64,000 bases of DNA, taken from positions 558,001-622,000 of the forward strand of contig CAVPYB010000012.1 of the NCBI GenBank assembly GCA_963709875.1, written 5' to 3'. The translations under genes and the position numbers were made by a program. This document shows positions 36,401-44,254 of this stretch, in pieces. The DNA is from JAQBDA01 sp963709875. Lineage in GTDB: Bacteria; Chloroflexota; Anaerolineae; Anaerolineales; UBA4823. Within the stretch, counting starts at the first letter, position 1. Each line of letters begins with the position of its first letter. The notes beneath the pieces were generated by a model. It saw only the letters and a program-made list of their open reading frames with translations. It did no database searches and was not told the DNA's origin.

Positions 36401-38117
36401 GGTGTAGTCCATGCCGAGGACAACCTGTACACCTGCTCCCAGGACACCATCGCCCACATCATCGAACAGGTCAAGGAGCTGGACCTGAACCGGGTGGTGG
36501 TCGCCTCCTGCACGCCGCTCACCCACGAACCGCTCTTCCAGGATGCCATCCGCCAGGCCGGGATCAACCCGCACCTGTTCGAGATGGCGAACATCCGCAA
36601 CCAGTGTTCGTGGGTGCACTCCAACGACTGGGAGGGCGCCACGCTCAAAGCTAAGTCCCTGGTGCGCATGGCTGTCGCCCGGGCTGCCAAACTGGAGCCG
36701 CTCAAGGTCGCCAGTGTAGCGGTCAACAATACTGCCCTGATCATCGGCGGCGGCGCAGCCGGGATGACCGCTGCTCTGGCCCTGGCCGACCAGGGCTTCC
36801 CGGTGCACCTGGTGGAGCGGCAGGAGAGCCTGGGCGGCAATCTGCGCCACCTGCGCTATTTCTTGCCCGGGAGCAATGGAGACCAGGCCGCCACGCCGCA
36901 GGAATACCTGGCTGAGATCATCAGCCAGGGTGGATGAGCACCCTCTCGATCACGGTACACCTGAAGAGCGAGCTGGTCGAGACGGACGGTTTCAAGGGCA
37001 ATTTCACCTCCACACTTAAACAGTGACGGGCAATCTCTCCAGGTGCAGCACGGCGTGATCATCGTCGCCACCGGCGGTGAGGAATACAAAGGCGATGAAT
37101 ACGGTTACGGGCAGGACCCGCAGGGTCCTGACACAGCTCGAGTTCGAGAAGCTGCTCGGCGATCGGTCGCCGGTTGATCTCACCGCGCAGAGCGATCTCC
37201 CGAATTCAGTGACAATGATCCAGTGCGTCGGACCGGCGGAGAAATACTGCAGCCGCATGTGCTGCACGACCGCCCTCAAGAACGCCATAAAGCTAAAGGA
37301 GCTGAATCCCCGGGCCGAGGTGACCATCCTCTACCGCGATATCCGCACCTATGGCTTCAAAGAGAAGCTTTACACTCAGGCGCGCCGCGCAGGTGTGCGC
37401 TTCATCCATTACGATTTCGACCGCAAACCACAGGTGGAGTTCATCCGGGATAGCGGGGCAGGGTCAAGTGCATCATTGAGCTCTGAGATCGCCATACGCA
37501 TCTGGGAGCCGCTGCTCGAGAGAGAGCTGCTCCTGAAACCCGACCTGCTCGTCCTGAGCACCCCGGTGGTCCCGGCCGATGGCACTCGCGAGCTGGCCTC
37601 GCCGGCTCAAGCTCTCGGTCGATATGGATGGCTTCTTCCTGGAGGCGCACGTCAAGCTGCGCCCGGTCGATTTCGCCGCCGATGGCATCTTTATGGCCGG
37701 CATGGCGCACTATCCCAAGTTCCTGGATGAAAGCATCGCCCAGGCGCTGGCAGCCGCCTCGCGCGCCGCCGGCATCCTCTCGCAGAAGACCATGCTGACC
37801 AACGCCCGCGTGGCGGTGGTGGACCCGCTGCAAGTGTGTCGGCTGCCTGACCTGCGTGCGCATCTGTCCTTACGATGTGCCGCTGGTGAGCATATGAGAC
37901 GGCTGGCGTTGGAGCGATTCTGGGCGCAGCCTATATCGAGCCAGCCGTCTGTCACGGCTGCGGCAGCTGCGCCTCGGAATGCCCGGCCCAGGCTATCCAG
38001 TTGATGCACTACACCGACGCGCAGATCCTGACCAAGCTAGATTCACTGTTCGTTAGCCAGGCAGATAGCTCGGGCTTCATCCCCCTGGATAGCGTGCAGG
38101 TCAATGCGGAGGAGTGA
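33438..38117 (+). CDS. Giant HdrA-GltD-HdrA fusion flavoprotein, frameshifted
   Basis: One reconstructed gene of about 1550 residues. It opens as HdrA (VMVVGGGIAGMQASLDLADQ; NDCAMCTISPKLVETGRHPN; CIACGDCAEVCPV near 33773). Then a complete GltD/NfnB-like module is inserted: cysteine-rich APCRDACPAGQRAQGYIALI and GICGRICNHRCEDACNRG, FAD site VAIIGAGPCGLTAAQDL (about 34203), NAD(P)H site RVLVLGGGNVAIDCARTAVR (about 34630), and GVFAAGD...GTAFVIEAVDSGHTAA. HdrA then resumes: CLACGICSECMSC, YCSSVCCMYAAKEA, GVFVCHCGSNIGG, IIGGGAAGMTAALAL, and two terminal 4Fe-4S motifs near 37836 and 37962. Such an architecture could connect NAD(P)H to flavin bifurcation in one chain. About twenty frameshifts, including an in-frame TAG at 35085 caused by one extra base. 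Confidence 0.8.
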
Positions 38118-38119
38118 CT

Positions 38120-38560
38120 ATGACCTCGGATCCCATACTGGATAGCTTCACCCCCGAGATCGTCGCCTTTTGCTGCCACTACTGCGCTTATGCGGCAGCC
38201 GACCTGGCGGGGTCCATGCGCCTGGACTATCCCACCTCGATCAAAGTGGTCGAGCTGCCTTGCTCCGGCAAGCTGGATGTCTTATACGTGCTGCGCGCCT
38301 TCGAGGACGGTGCCGACGGCGTGATGGTAGCGGGTTGACTGGAGGGCGACTGTCATTACCTGGAAGGTAATCTCAACGCCCGCAGGCGAGTGGAATATGC
38401 AAGGACTTTATTGGAAGCAATTGGGCTGGAAGGGCAGCGCATCCAGATGATCAACCTCTCATCGGCCATGGGCGGGCAGTTTGCAGCTTCCGCACAGGAG
38501 ATATCCGAGCAGATCGCTCAAATAGGGAAAAACCCTTTAGGAAAAAACAATGCTACCTGA
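38120..38560 (+). CDS. mvhD: MvhD-like subunit with in-frame TGA, probable selenoprotein
   Basis: The frame is intact from the ATG at 38120 (GGAGG 8 bases upstream) to TGA at 38558 except for one TGA at 38336-38338. Before it: IVAFCCHYCAYAAADLAG, VVELPCSGKLDVLYVLRAFE, GADGVMVAG. After it: LEGDCHYLEGNLNARRRVEY and on to NPLGKNNAT. The paralogue in this operon reads GVISVACPIGNCHH, so the TGA falls exactly on a conserved cysteine. Methanogen VhuD and some bacterial homologues are known selenoproteins at this family site. A hairpin suited to SelB binding follows. No frameshift occurs in the gene. It overlaps the downstream acetyltransferase start by 11 bp and the hdrA stop lies 2 bp upstream. 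Confidence 0.75.
38336..38371 (+). promoter_or_regulatory. Candidate bacterial SECIS element
   Basis: TGA at 38336-38338 is followed by ATTACCT (38355-38361), loop GGA (38362-38364) and AGGTAAT (38365-38371), a perfect 7-bp stem. The apical loop starts 23 nt after TGA and its first two bases are G. Known bacterial SECIS rules ask for a loop 16-37 nt downstream with a G in the first two loop positions. The same codons in the cysteine paralogue form no such hairpin. Confidence 0.65.
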
Positions 38561-39116
38561 GCAGATAAAAAACTTTCGCGATATCGTTACCCTAAAAGAC
38601 GGGGTCAGTGTATTGTTGCGATCGATGACGACAGAGGATAAACAGCGATTGGTCGATCTCTTCGCTCCTATCAGCGATGAAGACCTGCGTTATCTGCGCG
38701 ACAATGTGCGCGACCCAACAGTAGTAGAGAGCTGGTTCGATGATCTGGATTACAACCGGGTTCTGCCCCTGATCGCGCTGGTCAAGGATCAGGTGGTCGG
38801 TCAGGCGACGCTTCACTTTCGCAGCGGTCCGGAACGCCATATTGGGGAGGTGCGAATATTTCTGGCAAAAAACTTCCGGCGGCGCGGCCTGGGTACACGC
38901 ATACTGAATACGCTGATCGACCTTACCCGCCGCCAGGACCTGGACATCCTGCTGGCAGAGGTAGTCGCCGACCAATCAAAGGTGATCAAAGCATTCCAGA
39001 ACTTGGGTTTCGAGCTACGCTGCACGTTTGATGATTATTTCATGCTGCCCGATGGGGATACACGTGATGTCGCGGTGCTGTTCCTAAGATTACGGCCGAA
39101 GATGGACGAATTCTAA
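38550..39116 (+). CDS. GNAT-family N-acetyltransferase
   Basis: A 188-residue protein with the GNAT core: LIALVKDQVVGQATLHF, GEVRIFLAKNFRRRGLGTRI (the acetyl-CoA loop RRRGLG at about residues 109-114), and VIKAFQNLGFELR near the C-terminus. It transfers an acetyl group from acetyl-CoA to an unknown amine, perhaps a protein lysine. Its ATG lies inside the 3' end of mvhD, so translation is coupled, and the gene sits within the Wood-Ljungdahl/Hdr operon. Unlike its neighbours it contains no frameshift. A regulatory role on the complex is possible but unproven. Confidence 0.85.
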   Translation: MLPEQIKNFRDIVTLKDGVSVLLRSMTTEDKQRLVDLFAPISDEDLRYLRDNVRDPTVVESWFDDLDYNRVLPLIALVKDQVVGQATLHFRSGPERHIGEVRIFLAKNFRRRGLGTRILNTLIDLTRRQDLDILLAEVVADQSKVIKAFQNLGFELRCTFDDYFMLPDGDTRDVAVLFLRLRPKMDEF

Positions 39117-39141
39117 ACGGCATTATTTGGAGGTACAAACT

Positions 39142-39826
39142 ATGATCGTTGCCGAACAAAAACCCCTGAGCGAACTGAAAACGCTGATCGACAGCGCAGA
39201 GAATGTGCTGGTCGTCGGCTGCGGCACCTGCGTCACGGTCTGCTTCGCCGGCGGCTCACGCGAAGCCGCCATCACCGCCTCCTCGCTGCGCATGTCATCC
39301 AAGCTGGACGGCGAACAACAAGCAGGTCACCGACGTGACCGTGCAGCGCCAGTGCGAGTGGGAATACCTGGACCAGATCGCCGAGCAGGTCGAGGATGCG
39401 GATATCGTGCTCTCGCTGGGCTGCGGGATCGGCGTGCAGGCCATCGCCGAACACTTCCCCGAGACCTGGGTGGTGCCGGGGCTGAACACCACCTTCCTGG
39501 GACTGCCGACCGAGCAGGGTGTCTGGGCGGAGCGCTGCGCCGCCTGCGGCGACTGCGTCCTGGGTCTGACCGGCGGCATCTGCCCGATCGCCCGCTGCTC
39601 CAAATCGCTGCTCAACGGTCCTTGCGGCGGGTCGGAGGCCGGGCACTGCGAGATCAACCCCGAGGTCGCCTGCGCCTGGCAGTTGATCTATGACCGCCTG
39701 AGCAGCAAGGATAAACTGCATGTCCTGCTGGACCTGCAGCCGCCCAAGAACTGGCGCACATCCCGCGACGGCGGGCCGCGCAAGATCGTGCGCGAGGACC
39801 TGCGCCTGCTGCCGGAGGAGGAATAA
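39142..39826 (+). CDS. metV: MetV-like partner of methylenetetrahydrofolate reductase, frameshifted
   Basis: About 227 residues. The start has ENVLVVGCGTCVTVCFAGG, the central part DADIVLSLGCGIGVQAIAEH, and the cysteine-rich C-terminal part ERCAACGDCVLGLTGGICPI, ARCSKSLLNGPCGG and GHCEINPEVACAW. This is the MTHFR C-terminal-like iron-sulfur/zinc protein (MetV) of acetogens that pairs with MetF and receives electrons. GGAGGT at 39129-39134 supports the ATG at 39142. One frameshift near 39312 (extra base). It lies 3 bp before metF. Confidence 0.85.
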
Positions 39827-39829
39827 GCC

Positions 39830-40912
39830 ATGGCGACGATCACAACTGAGCATATCGGTGAACAGCACGAATGGCTATCTGGCCGGCTCCAACCTGGAGC
39901 GGGTGCTGCGCGCCGGTCATTTCGCCGTCACCGGCGAGCTTGGCCCGCCGCAGAGCGCCGATGGCGACGTGATCCGCGAGAAAGCCGCCCTGCTGAAAGG
40001 CTACTGGTCGACGCGGTCAACATCACCGACAACCAGACCGCCATCGTGCGCATGTCCAGCATCGGCGCCGGGGCCATCGTCGTCCAGGAAGGGCTGGAAC
40101 CGGTCATCCAGATGACCTGCCGCGACCGCAACCGCCTGGCGATCCAGAGCGACCTGCTGGGCGCCTACGCGCTGGGGATGCGCAACCTGCTCTGCCTGAC
40201 CGGCGATCACCAGACCTTCGGCAACCACCCCAATTCGCAAGAATGTCTTCGATATCGACTCGATCCAGCTGGTCAAAATGGTGACGGACATGCGCGACGA
40301 GCGCATCTTCCAATGCGGCGATGCATTCAAGGGACAGGAGCCGCGCTTCTTCATCGGCGCGGCCGCCGCGCCCTTCGCCGACCCGATCGATTTCCGACCC
40401 TATCGGCTGGCGAAAAAGGTCAAGGCCGGCGCCGAATTTCATCCAGACCCAGCTGGTCTACGACATACCAGCCTTCGCAGACTACATGGAGAAAGTGCGC
40501 GAGCTCGGGCTGCACGAGCAGACCTACATCCTGGCTGGTGTTGGTCCGCTGAAGAGTCCCGGCATGGCGCGCTATATGAAGAACAGCGTGCCCGGCATCC
40601 TGGTGCCCGACGAATTGATCGAGCGCATGGACGCCGCCGGCGCGCCCTGGGCCGGCAAGAGCAAGGATGAGCTGACCAAGGAAGATAAGAAAGCCCGCTC
40701 CACCGCCTGGAAGGAGGAGGGCATCCAGATCTGCATCGAGCTGATCCAGCAACTGCGCAAGATCGAGGGCGTAGCCGGCGTGCATATCATGGCGATCGAG
40801 TGGGAAGAAGCGGTCAAACCGATCGTCGAAGGCGCCGGGCTGTACCCACGCCCGGTGGTTGCCGGCAGGCGGCGAAGCGCTGCCCATCATAGGAGGCGGT
40901 CATGAGCGATAG
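39830..40912 (+). CDS. metF: 5,10-methylenetetrahydrofolate reductase MetF, frameshifted
   Basis: About 355 residues after correction. Blocks: NLERVLRAGHFAVTGELGPP (with the active-site Glu), DAVNITDNQTAIVRMSS, MTCRDRNRLAIQSDLLGAYA, LCLTGDHQTFGNHP (FAD site), FIGAAAAPFADP, AKKVKAGAEFIQTQLVYDI and GVHIMAIEWEEAV. It reduces methylene-THF to methyl-THF in the methyl branch of the Wood-Ljungdahl pathway. About four single-base shifts (near 39885, 40005, 40240, 40440) and one near 40868 change the frame, and the corrected stop is at 40912. Next to metV and hdrCB as in Moorella-type clusters. Confidence 0.88.
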
Positions 40913-40937
40913 CCCACAGCAGCGATAGCACAAGCCT

Positions 40938-41480
40938 ATGACCATCAACCCCGACCTGGCCCAGCGCATCCAGGAGGAGCTGGGAGAGAACGTTTACCTG
41001 TGCTACCAGTGCGTCAAGTGCACCAGCGGCTGCCCGGTGGGCGAGTTCTTCGACTGGCAGCCCAACCAGATCATGCGCGCCCTGCAGCTCGGGCAGGAAG
41101 ATATCGCCCTGGAATCGCAGACCCCCTGGTTGTGCGCCTCCTGCCAGACCTGCACCACGCGCTGCCCCCAGGGCCTGGATATCACCGCCATCATGGAATT
41201 CCTGACCCGCGAGGCGCTGGAGCGGGCATCAAACCCCAGGTCCCCGAGGTCAAGATCTTCAACGACGCCTTTCATGCGCGAGGTACGATCTGTGGGGCGC
41301 GCCTACGAGCTGGGCTGATGGCCGAGATGAAGCTGCGCAACCCGCGGACCTGTTCGAGCGACCTGGACCTGTGTCATCAAGATGCTGCGCAAGAACGAAG
41401 GTGCGCTTTCCTGCCCAGCACCGGCGCGCCCGCCGCGCAAGGTCAAACCCGTCCCCGGCGCGCCAACGCCGTGGCCTATT
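40938..41480 (+). CDS. hdrC: HdrC-like 4Fe-4S protein, frameshifted at its 3' end
   Basis: The N-terminus is clean: IQEELGENVYLCYQCVKCTS...CPVGEF and WLCASCQTCTTRCPQGLDIT give the two 4Fe-4S clusters (C-x2-C-x2... pattern) of HdrC, followed by IMEFLTREALERG. Later text (PEVKIFNDAFMREV, VGRAYELGLMAEMKLRNPR) is split by single-base shifts near 41230, 41275 and 41350-41400. HdrC conducts electrons from HdrA to HdrB. The exact end is uncertain; it runs up to or into the hdrB start, and a fused HdrCB cannot be excluded. Confidence 0.8.
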
Positions 41481-42331
41481 ATCCCGGCTGCTCGCTGCAC
41501 TCCACCGCCACCGAGTTCAACCACTCCGCCAAGGCAGTCTGCGAGGCGCTGGATCTGGACCTGATCGAGCCGAAGGGCTGGGTGTGCTGCGGCAGCAGCG
41601 CCGCCCACCGCGCCGACCCGGAAGCCGCACTGCGCCTGCCGATGGAGAACCTGGCGCTGATCGAACAGAGCGGCTTCAACGAAGTGACCATGCCCTGCGC
41701 GGCCTGTTTCAACCGCCACAAGAGCCGCCCAGTACGAGATCCGCCACGATGAGCGACCACCGGCAGTGGGTAGACCAGGAGATCGACTACGACTACCAGG
41801 ATGGGGTCCAGGTCAGCACCCTGGTGCCAGACGATCCTGCAAGCACGTCGGCTCGGAGCAGGTAGCCAGCCAAGGTGCAAAAACCGCTGAAAGGCCTGCG
41901 GGTGGTGTGCTATTACGGCTGCCTGCTGACCCGCCCGCCGGAGGTGACCGAGGCCGAGACACCCCGAGAATCCCACCGATATGGACGAGCTGATGGCGGC
42001 CCTGGGCGCCGAGGTGCTGGATTGGTCGTACAAGACCACCTGCTGCGGCGCTGCCCATTCGCTCACCCGCCCGGATATCGTGCTCAAGCTGAGCGGCAAT
42101 CTGATCCAGCACGCCCGCGAGGCCGGCGCCGATGTGATCGCGGTGGCCTGCCCGCTGTGCCATACCAACCTGGACGCACGCCAGTTCCAGATGGAAGCTG
42201 GACGAGCCATGCCGGTGCTGTACTTCACCCAGTTGATGGCGCTGGCGCTGGGTCTGCCGGACAAAGCAGCCGCGCTGCAGAAGAACCTGGTCGACCCACG
42301 ACCGCTTATGCGCAGCAAAGGGTTTATGTAA
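41471..42331 (+). CDS. hdrB: HdrB-like CCG-domain protein, frameshifted
   Basis: About 285 residues with two CCG domains that hold the non-cubane 4Fe-4S clusters of HdrB. First: AYYPGCSLHSTATEFNHS, KGWVCCGSSAAHR and MPCAACFNRHK. Second: VVCYYGCLLTRPPEV, TTCCGAAHSLTRPDI and CPLCHTNLDARQFQM. The GTG at 41471 begins VAYYPGCS as in homologues. Shifts occur near 41725, 41835, 41870 and 41965. In methanogens HdrB reduces CoM-S-S-CoB; in acetogens the physiological partner is MetVF or another acceptor. It is the last gene of the operon. Confidence 0.82.
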
Positions 42332-42459
42332 GAGATTTAGCGGATGATTTGCAATCGGCGAATTACCATTGGACCATCGTGAATTTTCGCAGCTTGCGGG
42401 TTTTGCAAGCCGAAATACATCGCCGCCTCCACCAACTACAACAATCGGGGAGGGCACCT

Positions 42460-43008
42460 ATGGTTCCAACCAACACCATCGACCGCACTGTTGACCCGGT
42501 AGAAGTGCTCCGGGAGGCGATCGAGTGCGCCTGGGGGGCGATCTGCCAGAGCTACGACCTCTCGGCCTGCCTGCCGGATATGCCGACGCTGTTCGCGCGG
42601 GTTGACCTCTCCCATCCCAATCAGGCGGCGGAAGCAGTCGTCGTTGTCATGCTGCAGGAAGCGATCGAGTTGGTGGGGCGCTTTTCGCCCTGGTACAAAC
42701 AGCCGGCGCGCGCCTTCGGGTTGACCTCCACCCGCGACCTGCGCACCCGGCAGATGAAGTGGATGCTGGCGCCCGAGGCGGTCCAGCGCTGGCAGCCGAT
42801 CCTGGCGCCGCTGGCCAATGCCATCCGCAAGTACCGGGGCCTGATCCGCGCCATGGTGCTGGTGGATGACCTGATGGCCGATATTGAGTCAGACCCCTGC
42901 ATCATCGCCAGATGCCAGTGCGCCCCGCCCCACACCATCCAGATCCGTAAATCCGTGCTGGTAAAAGCCGAGATCTTGTGCGAGAGGTGCTTGCAGCCTT
43001 ATATTTAA
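42460..43008 (+). CDS. Protein of unknown function with C-terminal cysteine cluster
   Basis: 182 residues, starting MVPTNTIDRTVDPVEVLREA, with GGGAGG upstream of the ATG. I do not recognise the family. The central part is helical (VVVVMLQEAIELVGRFSPWY). The last 40 residues contain five cysteines (DPCIIARCQC...ILCERCLQ) in a pattern that could bind zinc. The same frame stays open to the left through an AT-rich stretch after hdrB (YVRDLADDLQSANYHWTIVN, from about 42330), but no better start is seen. The gene is clean and marks the end of the frameshift-rich region. Confidence 0.55.
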   Translation: MVPTNTIDRTVDPVEVLREAIECAWGAICQSYDLSACLPDMPTLFARVDLSHPNQAAEAVVVVMLQEAIELVGRFSPWYKQPARAFGLTSTRDLRTRQMKWMLAPEAVQRWQPILAPLANAIRKYRGLIRAMVLVDDLMADIESDPCIIARCQCAPPHTIQIRKSVLVKAEILCERCLQPYI

Positions 43009-43083
43009 TGCCGCACAAACGCTGCGCATTTCAACAAAAGTGGGGTATGAGCCAGGAGGGTAGAGAGGGGTCGATAATCCAAG

Positions 43084-44241
43084 GTGTGGGAAGTACCTTA
43101 TACCACTTTTGCCATCCTTCATACGCGAGCGGATAAACACTTCGCCGATCGTCTTGGTGCATCCATCCTGGCTGGCATTTTCGAAGCTGATGTCACACAG
43201 TGGGAATATCAGTATGATATTTCGCTCGTCCAGCAGATCAACAATATCCTGGAAGAGTCAGATATTCTCATGTTGGTTAGCAACCAGGCTTTGGTTAAGT
43301 CGTGGTGGCTGCGCAGAGAGTTAAGCTTAGAACAGAGAAAGAAAATAACTCAGTACAAGTATAGTTCCGTCTTCGTGGCGGCTCATAATTGCGATTACCC
43401 AATCGAATTGTGGACATTTGAAGGAGCACATTTTTCTGATCCGGAAGACGATTTCAGACGCGGCTGTTCCACGCTGTACGATAATCTACAAAAACAAATG
43501 ATCTTCGAGTCCATAATGGTCCCGATTCCGGCGGGCGAATTTATCATGGGCAGCGACCCTGAAGCCGATATGCTCGCCAAGGATGCTGAGCTTCCCCAAC
43601 ACAGACTACATCTACCAGCTTACTGCATAAGCAAACACCCGATCACCGTCCAGGAATTCCGAGCTTTCGCCCTGGACACAGACCGGAAGGACCAGCTCAG
43701 GCAGCTCCCAAAACACAAGTACAACCACCCTGTCGTCGCGGTGAACTACTTTGACGCCAGGGATTACTGCCGGTGGCTGACTGAGAATACCGGCAGGTTC
43801 TACCGTTTGCCCACTGAAGCCGAGTGGGAGAAAGCTGCCCGCGGCACGGATGGTCGCATCTTCCCCTGGGGAAATGAGTGGGAACAGGCAATCTGCAATA
43901 CTCGTGAATACGACTTGGGGACAACACTCCCGGTAGGTCACTTCTCACCAAGAGCGGACAGCCCTTACGGTGTCTCGGAAATGGCAGGCGGAGTGCTGGA
44001 GTGGACGAGTTCGCTGTGGAGTACCGATGATAAATTCCTCGATCCGCAGTTCGGATATCCATATAGTCCGACAGATGGACGCGAAGCAAGTGAAATTCAT
44101 AATTACAACTGGCTCGTTATGCGCAGCGGCTACTTCAAAGTAGGGTACCAGTCGGCACGCTGCGCCCACCGCTGGAGATACCTGGCGAAGACACGTAAAT
44201 GGAGCGCTGGATTCCGGGTAGTGGCCCCGGGTCCAGGATAA
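43084..44241 (+). CDS. TIR-like domain fused to formylglycine-generating-enzyme-like domain
   Basis: A 385-residue protein. Residues 1-110 resemble a TIR domain (TTFAILHTRADKHFADRLGA, QQINNILEESDILMLVSNQA, WWLRRELSLEQ). From about 140 an FGE/SUMF domain follows: MVPIPAGEFIMGSDPEADM, YCISKHPITVQEFRAF, YRLPTEAEWEKAARGTDGRI, FPWGNEW, SPYGVSEMAGGVLEWTSSLW and SAGFRVV. TIR domains in bacteria often act as NADases or adaptors in defence; FGE-like domains are often ligand-binding, not catalytic, and serve as sensor folds. GTG start at 43084 is tentative; no strong ribosome site. Lower GC than its neighbours suggests transfer. Confidence 0.7.
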   Translation: MWEVPYTTFAILHTRADKHFADRLGASILAGIFEADVTQWEYQYDISLVQQINNILEESDILMLVSNQALVKSWWLRRELSLEQRKKITQYKYSSVFVAAHNCDYPIELWTFEGAHFSDPEDDFRRGCSTLYDNLQKQMIFESIMVPIPAGEFIMGSDPEADMLAKDAELPQHRLHLPAYCISKHPITVQEFRAFALDTDRKDQLRQLPKHKYNHPVVAVNYFDARDYCRWLTENTGRFYRLPTEAEWEKAARGTDGRIFPWGNEWEQAICNTREYDLGTTLPVGHFSPRADSPYGVSEMAGGVLEWTSSLWSTDDKFLDPQFGYPYSPTDGREASEIHNYNWLVMRSGYFKVGYQSARCAHRWRYLAKTRKWSAGFRVVAPGPG

Positions 44242-44254
44242 TTGGACTTGGGGA

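Noticed and set aside
37024..37030. In-frame TGA in the second HdrA as another selenocysteine
   Set aside because: Dropping one base restores the expected reading (SDGQSLQV) directly, there is no cysteine in the homologous place, and no suitable hairpin follows. It is a frameshift.
39127..39141. A TTG start for metV at 39127
   Set aside because: It would place the ribosome site GGAGGT inside the coding region; the ATG at 39142 has it at normal distance.
25524..42331. The frequent +1 shifts as a programmed frameshifting system
   Set aside because: The contexts share no slippery motif or recurring codon; some are base duplications, others random insertions, and at least one is a net deletion. 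Random error or decay fits better.
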